Of a DNA stretch of 64,000 bases, positions 25,446-35,100 are shown piece by piece (within the stretch, counting starts at the first letter, position 1; every line of letters starts with the position of its first letter). The position numbers and the translations under genes are program-made. The notes beneath the pieces are model-generated. The model saw only the letters and a program-made list of their open reading frames with translations. It made no database searches and was not told the origin of the DNA. The DNA is taken from positions 62,001 through 126,000 of the forward strand of contig JBNAVJ010000005.1 in the NCBI GenBank assembly GCA_049700455.1, given 5' to 3'. This DNA comes from JBNAVJ01 sp049700455 (GTDB lineage Bacteria; Bacteroidota; Ignavibacteria; Tepidaquicellales; Tepidaquicellaceae).

Positions 25446-25889
25446 ATGTTCGGAAGTAAACAACAAAAAACCTCTGATGCTACTACTTTTATTAGTAAAT
25501 CAGAAGATTCACAAATCAAGACATTAATTTCTGAGGGTTGTAGGTTTGATGGAAACTTGTTCTCTCCTACCAATACTAAGATTGAAGGATTAGTTAATGG
25601 AAATCTCAATGGGGAACGTGGATTAATTATAGGTAAAAAAGGCTCAGTGAATGGAGATGTTAGCAGTATTGAGGTCGTTGTGTATGGAACTATTAAAGGC
25701 AATATCCGTGCTCACAGCATAGAGATTAAATCTACCGGTATTGTACAGGGCGATATTGAAACTGATTCTCTTGTTATTGAACAAGGCGGTAAACTTAATG
25801 GCGGAGTAAAAATGAGAGAAACACAACCAGAGAGTATTCAACCAGCTGATTCAGAAGCTTTTACTCTCCCAGAAGAACCACGTTCATAG
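25446..25889 (+). CDS. Bactofilin (polymer-forming cytoskeletal protein)
   Basis: A 147-residue protein with the DUF583/bactofilin right-handed beta-helix core at about residues 25-125, visible as repeated glycine-turn units (LISEGCRFDGNLF, GLVNGNLNGERGLIIGKKGSVNGDVSSIEVVVYGTIKGNI-type repeats). Flanking N- and C-terminal tails are disordered. Bactofilins self-polymerise under the inner membrane and position cell-wall enzymes. Coupling to the M23 gene upstream fits a morphogenetic role, adding to the MreB system elsewhere in this window. Confidence 0.93.
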   Translation: MFGSKQQKTSDATTFISKSEDSQIKTLISEGCRFDGNLFSPTNTKIEGLVNGNLNGERGLIIGKKGSVNGDVSSIEVVVYGTIKGNIRAHSIEIKSTGIVQGDIETDSLVIEQGGKLNGGVKMRETQPESIQPADSEAFTLPEEPRS

Positions 25890-25906
25890 AAACTGAAGAA
25901 AGATAC

Positions 25907-25929
25907 AAAAAAGCTTACTTTGATGTAAG
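25907..25929 (-). terminator. Short terminator overlapping the 3' end of htrA
   Basis: On the minus strand, a five-base stem (CTTAC at 25929-25925 with GTAAG at 25918-25914) with a six-base loop is followed by six T residues (25912-25907). It overlaps the last codons of the HtrA gene and lies in the 25-base gap facing bactofilin. The stem is short, so the call is tentative. Confidence 0.45.
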
Positions 25930-27102
25930 TTTCATCTCAACTTTTTCCCTCTTGCCATTACGGATAACAGTAAGGCTAAGAGTGTCTCCCACTTTAAGGT
26001 CATTAACAATCATTATCAAATCCTGTTCATTACGCACCTTTTCATTATTAGCTTCTATTATAATGTCTTCAGGCTTAAGCCCAGCGTTATCTGCAAGGCC
26101 ATTCCTTACAACCTGAGTAACAATAACCCCATTCTTGTCTGTTAACCCGTAATATTTTGCTATCTGGTCATCAATACCCTGTATTCTGAAACCAACATTA
26201 AAATTCCTATCAATCTTACCACTAACTTTGAGCTGTTCCATTATTTTCTTAACTCTATTAATTGAGATAGCAAAACCTACACCTATACTGCCAGTACTAT
26301 AAGCACTGCCTGTAAAAATAATAGTATTAATACCAATTACTTTACCCTCGACATCAACCAGAGGACCGCCAGAATTACCAGAGTTAATTGATGCATCTGT
26401 TTGGACCATATCTTTATATACACGATTACCCTCTGCTGCTACTTTCATATTTAAAGCACTTACCACCCCTACTGTCACAGTTGGTTTATCATTAATTTCA
26501 AATAGTCCAAAAGGATTTCCAAGTGCTATTACCCATTCTCCAATAATCAGATCATCTGAGTTACCAAGAGTAACAGTTGGACAATTTTTTTTATCAATCT
26601 TGAGCAATGCCACATCAGAAACAGGATCGGAACCAATCAGTTGTGCATCAAAAGTTTCACCTGAAGTAAGCGTCACAGTTATTTTTGTTGCTTTGCCAGC
26701 AACATGGTCATTAGTAAGTATATAACCATCTTCAGAAATAATAAATCCTGAACCAAGTCCTCGAACAATCTGTTTTTGAGGTCCTAAATCTCCAAAAAAC
26801 TGTCTGAAGAAAGGATCATTAAAAAATGGATCCCTCACTTCTCTTTCTTCAACAACGTTAATACCAACTATAGCAGGCGCAACTTTCTCAATAGCACGTG
26901 TAATAGCAGTTTGTCTCTCCTGGGATACTTCTTTGTTTTGAGATTGTTTATCATCTGAGACAACTGTAATACTACGAAAATAATACTTTGAGAATAGTAT
27001 CCCACCAAGTATCATCCCTCCGGCAAGGGTCAGAACAATAACAACAGGAATCACTATTTTCATCTTAGAAGACAAAACTCTACTTATTGTAATATCACTC
27101 AT
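25915..27102 (-). CDS. HtrA/DegP-family periplasmic serine protease
   Basis: A 395-residue protein with an N-terminal membrane anchor (about residues 15-37). The trypsin-like domain has its full triad: His in ILTNDHVAGKA, Asp in DPVSDVALLKI and Ser in NSGNSGGPLVD. One PDZ domain follows (about 300-390: VGFRIQGIDDQIA, NGVIVTQVVRNGLADNAGLKPEDIII). With one PDZ it resembles DegS or short DegQ forms. It degrades or refolds damaged envelope proteins. Its ATG overlaps the stop of the transketolase-like gene by four bases (ATGA), which indicates coupled translation. Confidence 0.92.
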   Translation of the reverse strand: MSDITISRVLSSKMKIVIPVVIVLTLAGGMILGGILFSKYYFRSITVVSDDKQSQNKEVSQERQTAITRAIEKVAPAIVGINVVEEREVRDPFFNDPFFRQFFGDLGPQKQIVRGLGSGFIISEDGYILTNDHVAGKATKITVTLTSGETFDAQLIGSDPVSDVALLKIDKKNCPTVTLGNSDDLIIGEWVIALGNPFGLFEINDKPTVTVGVVSALNMKVAAEGNRVYKDMVQTDASINSGNSGGPLVDVEGKVIGINTIIFTGSAYSTGSIGVGFAISINRVKKIMEQLKVSGKIDRNFNVGFRIQGIDDQIAKYYGLTDKNGVIVTQVVRNGLADNAGLKPEDIIIEANNEKVRNEQDLIMIVNDLKVGDTLSLTVIRNGKREKVEMKLTSK

Positions 27103-28070
27103 AATTTATGGGTTAGTTTTTTTTTAACTTTTTCAACTATTATAAATTTATCTATTTTATATTTATTCATCAATTCCTTCATTGTTCCACTTTCACCAAA
27201 CGTATCTTCAACAGCCACAAAATCCATTTTCACAGGAAATTTCCTGGAAAGTACCTCAGCCACAGCGCTATATAAACCACCATGCTTTTGATGATCTTCG
27301 CAGGTAATAATAAGCCCCGTTTCAGCAGCACATTTAACCAGTGTATCTTCATCAAGTGGCTTAACGGTATGAATATTTACAACTCTGGCGCTAATGCCTT
27401 CTTTACTTAGCATTTCTGCAGCAAGAATAGCTTCCCAAACAAGGAGACCATTAGCAACAAGTGTTACATCGTCTCCATCCATAAGAACCTCAGCTTTACC
27501 AAGCTCAAAGGGAGTATTTATATCAGTAAAGTTAGGGGTTTTATCTCTGTAAAATCTTACATAAACAGGCCCATTAAAATTAGCTATTTCCATTATAGCT
27601 CGATAGGTTTGATTATAATCACAGGGAGTTAAAACTGTCATATGTGGTAAGACCCTCATTAAAGCAACATCTTCAAGAGATTGATGAGTTGCACCATCCG
27701 GACCTACAGAAATCCCACAATGTGAAGCACAAATTTTAACATTCATTTCACTGTAAGCAATAGCCTGACGAATCTGATCAAAAGGTCTACCTGTAGCAAA
27801 TTCGCCATAAGTGGAGGCAAAAGGGATTTTACCTGCAACAGCCAGACCCGCAGCAGTTCCCATCATATCCTGCTCAGCTATTCCTACTGAGATAAATCTA
27901 TCCGGGAATCTATCTCTAAAAAGGTTAGTTTTAACTGAAGGTGACACGTCCCCCCCCAGCACAACTACATTAGCATTGCTTTCTCCAAGTTCGAGAAGAG
28001 CATCAGCAAACCCCTGCCTGGTTTCCTTTAACTCGGGATTGTTTAAATCAAGGTCTTTTCGAAGTTCCAT
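27099..28070 (-). CDS. Transketolase C-terminal half (split-type TktB)
   Basis: A 323-residue protein matching the pyrimidine-binding and C-terminal domains of transketolase, as in split archaeal/Bacteroidota transketolases. Visible signatures: VVVLGGDVSPSVKTN, RFISVGIAEQDMMGTAAGLA with the catalytic Glu, CASHCGISVGPDGATHQSLEDVA in segments, and ISARVVNIHTVKPLDEDTL. The partner TPP-binding N-terminal subunit is normally adjacent but is not found here. It converts sugar phosphates in the pentose phosphate pathway only as a heterotetramer with that partner. It is divergent from the histidine kinase gene. Confidence 0.88.
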   Translation of the reverse strand: MELRKDLDLNNPELKETRQGFADALLELGESNANVVVLGGDVSPSVKTNLFRDRFPDRFISVGIAEQDMMGTAAGLAVAGKIPFASTYGEFATGRPFDQIRQAIAYSEMNVKICASHCGISVGPDGATHQSLEDVALMRVLPHMTVLTPCDYNQTYRAIMEIANFNGPVYVRFYRDKTPNFTDINTPFELGKAEVLMDGDDVTLVANGLLVWEAILAAEMLSKEGISARVVNIHTVKPLDEDTLVKCAAETGLIITCEDHQKHGGLYSAVAEVLSRKFPVKMDFVAVEDTFGESGTMKELMNKYKIDKFIIVEKVKKKLTHKL

Positions 28071-28362
28071 TTCAACTATTATTTTGCTTTCATTATTAAC
28101 GAATTTGCGTGAAAAAAGTTCATTCCGGGAAGTTAAAACAAATTCTCTACGAAAGGATATTGGTAGTTATAACTAAAAAACATTGAAATTAAAACTTACT
28201 ATTGTTTTAGTATTCTTACCCATAATAAAATTTATAAATTATCATATACCGAACTTCATATTTTTGACAGCAAATAGAAATAGTAGAAGGAAGTTTAAAT
28301 TGAATTTATAAATTCAACCAAAATCAATATATTATTTTCAAGAAATTAAAATCAGAATAAAA

Positions 28363-29871
28363 TTGGAACAGAAAAATAAATATTCAGAATATCTATCTTT
28401 TGAGGAAATGCTCTGTCCAATAGTAATAGTAACTCCTCAAAAAGATAAGTTCGTAATTGAATATGTAAACTCAAGTTTCAGGAAAATGTTAGCTGCTGAA
28501 CCTGAACAGTTAATTGGGATAGGAGTAAGTAATTTACTCAAAGACTTCTTTAGAGAAAAAAAATTACTTTTTTCACTCGAAATGGCTGTTGAACAAATCC
28601 ACTATGCTCTTGAAGTCTCCTCAAGACAGCAAACCCTACAAATTGTAGAAGGGTTTATTTGGAACGAAGAAGGCAATAGATACCCGGACCAACTCCTCTG
28701 TATTCCGTTCAAAAAAGACCAGGATGTAAAAGTATTGCTTGTGTTTACACACCTTGGCAATGAAAATTTTTATTCCTCAACTGTTAAAAGTTATATTGAC
28801 CTCTTTAATACCGTTACTGATGCAATTTATATACAGGATGAAAATGGGTATTTTCTGGACGTGAATAAAGGAGCTCTAAAAATGTATGGCTACAACCGTG
28901 AAGAATTCATTGGCAGGACACCCGAATTTCTTTCTGCACCGGGGAAAAATGACCTAAAAAAACTTGCGGAGGATATAAAAAGAGCCTTCAAGGGAGAAAA
29001 AGTTTCTTTCGAATTCTGGGGGCAGCGGAAAAATGGGGAAATCTTCCCAAAGGAAGTAATTCTGCATAAAGGAAAATACTTTGACAAAGATGTTATTATA
29101 GCAACAGCAAGAGACATAACAGAAAGAAAAAATTATGAACAAAAAATTCTTGAAATCAATCAGCAGTTAAAGGAAATGAGTTTAGCTAAAGATAAATTCT
29201 TTTCTATAATCGCTCATGATTTGAGAAGCCCATTCCATGGTCTTCTCGGATTTTCCGAAATTATTTTAAACGAAATAGATAAGCTCTCAAGAGAAGAGAT
29301 AAAAGAATATTCAAAATATATCAATTCACTCTCAAAAAAGATGTATGAACTTGTTGACAAGTTACTTCAATGGTCACAGATTCAAACTGGAAAAATTGAG
29401 TATTCCCCTGCTAAAGTTAATATTTCCCAACTAATAAAAAGTATACTCGAGCTCTTTCAAACTAATATTTCACTAAAAAGGATCAATTTGACGATGCTAC
29501 TACCAGAAGAGTTAACTGTTTTTGCTGATGCTCAAATGATACAGTCAGTTTTTTCTAATCTTATATCAAATGCTATCAAATATACTAAACCGGGAGGGCT
29601 TATATACATCACTTCCGAAGCTGAAGACAACACAATAGCAATTTCAATAACTGATACTGGAGTAGGTATGGATAAAGATGATATTGATAAACTTTTTAGA
29701 ATAGATAAGACTTTCACCACCCCTGGAACAAATGATGAACAGGGCAGCGGATTAGGTTTACTAATCACAAAAGAATTGGTTGAAAAAAATCATGGCAAAA
29801 TAAAAGTCAGTAGCCAAAAAGGAACAGGTACAACTTTTACAATAATATTACCAAAAGAACCAAAAGAATAG
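28363..29871 (+). CDS. PAS-domain sensor histidine kinase
   Basis: A 502-residue kinase without predicted membrane segments, so probably cytoplasmic. One weak PAS-like region (about residues 10-120) is followed by a clear PAS/PAC domain (about 145-265: DAIYIQDENGYFLDVNKGALKMYGYNREEFIGRTP-type, then VIIATARDITERKN). The HisKA domain has the phospho-acceptor in FFSIIAHDLRSPFHG (about 284), and the HATPase domain shows NLISNAIKYTKPGG (N box), DTGVGMDKDD (G1) and GSGLGLLITKEL (G2). TTG start at 28363. No response regulator lies nearby. The stop is two bases before selD, so they are cotranscribed. The signal may be redox or selenium-related, but that is a guess. Confidence 0.88.
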   Translation: MEQKNKYSEYLSFEEMLCPIVIVTPQKDKFVIEYVNSSFRKMLAAEPEQLIGIGVSNLLKDFFREKKLLFSLEMAVEQIHYALEVSSRQQTLQIVEGFIWNEEGNRYPDQLLCIPFKKDQDVKVLLVFTHLGNENFYSSTVKSYIDLFNTVTDAIYIQDENGYFLDVNKGALKMYGYNREEFIGRTPEFLSAPGKNDLKKLAEDIKRAFKGEKVSFEFWGQRKNGEIFPKEVILHKGKYFDKDVIIATARDITERKNYEQKILEINQQLKEMSLAKDKFFSIIAHDLRSPFHGLLGFSEIILNEIDKLSREEIKEYSKYINSLSKKMYELVDKLLQWSQIQTGKIEYSPAKVNISQLIKSILELFQTNISLKRINLTMLLPEELTVFADAQMIQSVFSNLISNAIKYTKPGGLIYITSEAEDNTIAISITDTGVGMDKDDIDKLFRIDKTFTTPGTNDEQGSGLGLLITKELVEKNHGKIKVSSQKGTGTTFTIILPKEPKE

Positions 29872-29873
29872 AT

Positions 29874-30929
29874 ATGAAAGACGTCCGTTTGACTCAAATG
29901 GTAACTTCGGCTGGATGTGCGGCAAAGCTATTTCCATTTTTACTTTCTGATATTTTAAATGGAGTGGAATTTTTCAACGATAAAAACGTTATTGTAGGTT
30001 TTGAAGGAAAAGATGATGCAGGCGTATACAGGATAAACGAAGAACTTGCACTAATAGCTACCACAGACTTTTTTACCCCTGTTGTAGATGACCCTTATAC
30101 TTATGGACAGATTGCAGTAACAAATTCATTAAGTGATGTTTATGCAATGGGTGGCATTCCAAAATTTGCTCTAAACATAGTTGCCTTTCCACAGACTGAG
30201 GATCTGGAAATTCTTAAAGAAATATTGCGTGGAGGTGCGGACAAGGCTAAAGAGGCAGAATGTTCAATCATTGGTGGTCACAGCGTAGATATAAAAAACA
30301 TACTATATGGACTTGCGGTAACTGGATTGGTCCAACTTAAGAATTTGAAAACAAATGACAATGCGCAAGAGGATGATATCCTTATCCTTACAAAACCTCT
30401 TGGCACCGGTTTGCTAAACAATGCAGTAAAATATAGTACTCTACCGGAAAATCAGTATCAATCCTTGATTAATTCTATGTTGCGACTAAACAAATCTGCA
30501 AGTGAAATAATGATTAAATACAGTGCAAATGCCTGTACTGATGTAACCGGCTTTGGACTTGCAGGCCACAGTATGCAAATGGCAGTCGCTTCAAAAAAAG
30601 TTCTGCATTTCAGGATGAAAAATCTACCAGTGTTTGAAGGTGCATTTGATGCTATAGAAAAAAAACTTCTAACACGGGCAGATAAATCTAATCGAATATA
30701 TACAGCACAAAATATTCAAACTGTTGGAAAGATTGATGTAAACCTTGAACATATTTTTTATGACCCCCAAACATCTGGAGGCCTCCTTATTTCTATACCA
30801 GAGAAATTTGCCAATGCCGCGCTTCAAGAACTTAAGGAGAAGGGTGACCTGAACTCTTCAATTGTTGGTTGGGTTAAAGCTCCTGATAAAAACTCTTCGG
30901 AAGGAACAGTAGTTCTTCATTATGAATGA
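29874..30929 (+). CDS. selD: SelD, selenide,water dikinase
   Basis: Makes selenophosphate from selenide and ATP, the selenium donor for selenouridine and selenocysteine. The 351-residue protein has the catalytic Cys15 and Lys18 in SAGCAAKL (a cysteine, not selenocysteine, at this position), then FEGKDDAGVYR, IATTDFFTPVVDDPYTYGQI, NSLSDVYAMGG, SIIGGHSVD and, near residue 225, CTDVTGFGLAGH. These are all core SelD motifs. It overlaps mnmH by eight bases, which points to use of selenium in tRNA. Confidence 0.96.
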   Translation: MKDVRLTQMVTSAGCAAKLFPFLLSDILNGVEFFNDKNVIVGFEGKDDAGVYRINEELALIATTDFFTPVVDDPYTYGQIAVTNSLSDVYAMGGIPKFALNIVAFPQTEDLEILKEILRGGADKAKEAECSIIGGHSVDIKNILYGLAVTGLVQLKNLKTNDNAQEDDILILTKPLGTGLLNNAVKYSTLPENQYQSLINSMLRLNKSASEIMIKYSANACTDVTGFGLAGHSMQMAVASKKVLHFRMKNLPVFEGAFDAIEKKLLTRADKSNRIYTAQNIQTVGKIDVNLEHIFYDPQTSGGLLISIPEKFANAALQELKEKGDLNSSIVGWVKAPDKNSSEGTVVLHYE

Positions 30930-32112
30930 AAAACTTAATTTTGCTAATGATAGAGAACTATTTGCTTACGTACGACAGTACAATCTCGAGAATGTAAAAG
31001 ATTTAACCTCACTTATTCCGGAATATGTACTTGAATATATCAGCATCGAAGAAATAATTGAGAAAATCAAGAAACAGGAATTAGATTTTATTCTTCTCGA
31101 TGCAAGGTCTGAAAAGGAATATGAGGAAACACACATCCCTTATGCCCTAAATTTCCCGGTACTATCCAACATAGAGCGCCATAATGTAGGTTTAGTTTAT
31201 GCCAGATATGACCAACGTGCAGCTTTATTATTGGCAAAAGAATATGCTGACTTTAAAATTAACGATCTGGACAGATTTCTAAAGAATCACAATGTAGACA
31301 AACAAGTGGTGTATATCTATTGTTGGCGTGGTGGAGGTAGAAGCAAATACCTTGCAAAAATGGTAATAGATTGCGGCTATAAAGTAAAAATTATTCACGG
31401 AGGTATAAAGTCTTTCCGACAGCTGGTTAATAAGTTTAATAGTATAAATCCATTTCCCTACAACTTAATAGAGATAAGTGGTTTAACTGGAGTAGGAAAA
31501 ACCAGGATATTACGTTCAATTAATAAAAAACTTGCTACCATAGATCTTGAACATTCTGCCCGTCATTTTTCCTCACTTTTCGGGTATGTGCCTTATAAGA
31601 TTCGCTACCAACAACCCGTTTATAGCCAAACTGCATTTGAAAACAACATCTTTTCAGAGATTCTTATTAACTACTCCCGGTATCAGAAATATCCTTTTTA
31701 TCTTATAGAATCAGAGAGTAAGAAAGTAGGCAATTTTCTACTCCCAGAAAATTTATACTATAAATTACTTAATGCATTAAGTATTAACATATATGCAAAT
31801 ATAGAAGTTAGAGTATCTTTCCTTAAAGAAGATTATTTCATTAACGACGAGGGAAGGTTGGAAATGTTAAAGATATTTTTGGAAAAAGAGAGATTTTTCA
31901 AACAAGAAGTTGGAGGTAAACTCTACAATGAGCTCCTTAGCAATCTTGAGGAAAACAAAATTGATAGTTTCATAGAAAAGATGCTTATTAACTATTACGA
32001 TGTAAAATACAGAAAAAAACAAAAAACTCCTATTCTCGAGGTTGAAAACGATCTTCAATTGTCCGCAGCTGATGAAATTATATCTTTTTTAACAACTCAA
32101 TTCAAACCATAA
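30922..32112 (+). CDS. mnmH: MnmH (SelU), tRNA 2-selenouridine synthase
   Basis: Replaces sulfur of 2-thiouridine at the wobble position of certain tRNAs with selenium from selenophosphate. The 396-residue protein has an N-terminal rhodanese domain with active Cys134 in YIYCWRGGGRSKYL and a P-loop in ISGLTGVGKTRIL (residues 187-194), the standard MnmH architecture. It starts within the end of selD. Its stop at 32110-32112 directly abuts the stop of the converging kgd gene, with no spacer. Confidence 0.95.
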   Translation: MNEKLNFANDRELFAYVRQYNLENVKDLTSLIPEYVLEYISIEEIIEKIKKQELDFILLDARSEKEYEETHIPYALNFPVLSNIERHNVGLVYARYDQRAALLLAKEYADFKINDLDRFLKNHNVDKQVVYIYCWRGGGRSKYLAKMVIDCGYKVKIIHGGIKSFRQLVNKFNSINPFPYNLIEISGLTGVGKTRILRSINKKLATIDLEHSARHFSSLFGYVPYKIRYQQPVYSQTAFENNIFSEILINYSRYQKYPFYLIESESKKVGNFLLPENLYYKLLNALSINIYANIEVRVSFLKEDYFINDEGRLEMLKIFLEKERFFKQEVGGKLYNELLSNLEENKIDSFIEKMLINYYDVKYRKKQKTPILEVENDLQLSAADEIISFLTTQFKP

Positions 32113-35100
32113 TCATACATTAAAAGCCTCCTGTAAAAGTTTGTTTTGAGTTTCCTGAAAGCTTTTATAGGAACCAGGAGCAGGACTCGGACTACTTTTC
32201 CGAGATACAAATGAGAATTTAAACTTGCGAAGAAATCCCTCTTTTAAGAGTCTATTTCTCATAAAGTTCATAGCCCCCATATTTTCCGGCTCTTCCTGAA
32301 CCCATACAAACTTTTTAGCCTCAGGATAAGTTGACAGAATCTCTTCTATTTCATTCTTTGGAAATGGATAATATTGTTCAAGTCTGACGATAGCCGTATT
32401 ATCAATCTTATTAGCAGTCCTATAGGCAAGCAAGTCATAATAAACTTTGCCACTTGTTAAAATAACTTTTTTGACAGATTTTCTATCAATAGCATTATCA
32501 TCAATAACAGTAATGAATTTCCCATTCAGAAATTCATTCAAATCTGACTTAACAAGCGGATGCCTTAATAGGCTCTTTGGTGTCATTATAACCAGAGGTC
32601 GGAGATTGGATTGATATATATGGCGCCTTAAAAGATGATAATATTGAGATGGGAGTGTTGGATTACAAACTTCCATATTACCATCTGAACAGAGTAAAAG
32701 AAATCTTTCAAGCCTTGCACTTGAATGTTCAGGTCCCTGCCCTTCCTGTCCGTGAGGAAGCAACATTACAAGATTGTTTCTAAGCCCCCATTTAACATAA
32801 GAGCTCGAAATAAAATTATCTATTATTACCTGAGCAGCATTAGCAAAATCCCCAAACTGTGCTTCCCAGATAACAAGTGAAATTGGATCAGCGACACTGT
32901 AACCAAACTCAAATCCAAGCACAGCTGCCTCTGAAAGCAAACTATCAAGCGGCTCAATCAATGCCTGCCCCGAAGCAATGTGATTAAGTGGGATATATTC
33001 ATTCCCGTTTTCAACATCAACAAAAATTAAGTGCCTTTGGGAAAAAGTTCCACGACTGCTATCCTGACCACTCAATCGAACAGGGATTCCATCCAGTAAA
33101 AAACTACCAAAGGCAAGAGATTCTGCAAGTGCCCAGTCAATACTTCCCTCTCCATTTAAGATTAATTTTCTTAAATCAATAAACTTTTTGAGTTTTGGGT
33201 GTAGATGAAAATCGAGAGGGAGTTCAGTTAATCCTCTGAGAATTTTCATAAGGGTCTCATAATCTAAACTTCGGGGCTCGTTAGTCTTTCTTTTCACAAT
33301 TTCTGTTTCGTCAACAGCCAACGGAACATTTGATTCAAAATGCACTTCTTTTGAATGCAACAGTTTATGTTCAGAATTCATCTTATCTTGAATAACAGAT
33401 TCAATTTTTGATATATCCTCTTTTGTTAGAACACGTTCCTTTATTAATTTTTCTTCATAAATCTGTTTAACAGAAGGATGTGAACGGATTACTTTATAAA
33501 GCAAAGGTTGAGTAAAGGCAGGTTCATCCGTTTCATTGTGTCCAAGCCGTCTATAAGTGATAATATCAATTACAACATCTTTTTTGAATTTCATTCTATA
33601 TTCATAAGCTAATTTAGTTACCCAGAGTGCAGCCTCAGGGTCATCACCGTTAACATGAAATATTGGAGCCTGAACCATTTTTGCAACATCAGAAGCATAA
33701 ACAGTAGAACGAGCTTCGGCAGGAGATGTTGTAAATCCTATTTGATTATTAATTATGATATGAATTGTTCCGCCTGTACTGTATCCTTGCAGTTGCGATA
33801 AATTAAGCGTTTCTGCTACAATCCCTTCACCTGCAAACGCTGCATCGCCATGTAACAGTACGGGAATTATCGATGACTTTTCTCTGTCATCAGCTCTGGT
33901 TTGTTTGGCACGAACAATCCCTTCGACTACAGGATTAACAAACTCAAGATGTGAAGGGTTTGAAGCTAATGTAACCTTTATTTCAAAATCATTATTTGTT
34001 TTATATATCCCTGAAGCTCCAAGATGATACTTCACATCCCCGGAACCCTGCACAGATTGCAAATCAACAATATCCTCAAATTCCGAGAAGATTGCGTAAA
34101 GTGGTTTTCGGATTATATTAGCAAGAACATTAAGTCTTCCCCGATGAGCCATACCTATAACAACTTCCTTTACGCTATCATTGGCCGCCTCGCTCAAGAG
34201 GAAGTCCAGAGTCGGTATTAATGTTTCAGAACCTTCAAGAGAGAATCTCTTATGGCCAATGTATTTTTTATCTATAAAGTGTTCAAAACTTTCTGCCTCA
34301 ATAAGTTTCTCCAGTATTCTTTTCTTAACTGATGAATTAAATACTGGCTGATTTCGGACTACCTCCATATTGTTCTGTAACCATAATTTCTCTTCCGGAT
34401 CCTGAATATGACGATATTCAACTCCTATTTTTTCACAATAAGTCTGATGTAACATTTCAAGAATATCACGTAGTTTTGCCGTCCGCAATCCTCCTAACCC
34501 ATCAGTAATAAATTCTCTATCATAATCCCATACGGTAAAGCCATAACTTACAGGATCGAGTTCAGGGTGATAATGAGATTTAGAACTGAGCGGGTCTGTA
34601 TTTGCAATAAGATGGCCTCGAACTCGATACATATTAATCATCTGTAAAGTCTTAGCTTGCTTCTCTATCTCAACAATATTAGCAGTTTCGGATATAGTAT
34701 CAGTAGATCTGTCAACCTGCCATATCAATGGTCTTTGAGGTATCTCAAGAGAATCAAAAATTTCATCATAGAAGTTATCTTCACCAATCAACAACTCATG
34801 AATTTTTTTCAGAAACAAACCAGATTCCGCCCCCTGAATAATTCTATGATCATAGGTACTTGTGATATTCATAATCTTGCTTAACCCTAGGTTTGAAATT
34901 ATGTTTTGAGATACTCCCTGGAATCCCGGAGGATAGTCTATTGCACCCGTAGCAATAATTGCCCCCTGTCCAACCATTAATCTGGGAGAAGAAGATACAG
35001 TACCAATAGTACCTGGATTAGTCAAAGAAATTGTTGTTTGCTGAAAATCTTCAAGTTCAATTTTGTTAGTTCTTGCCCGCTCAATAATATCATTATATTT

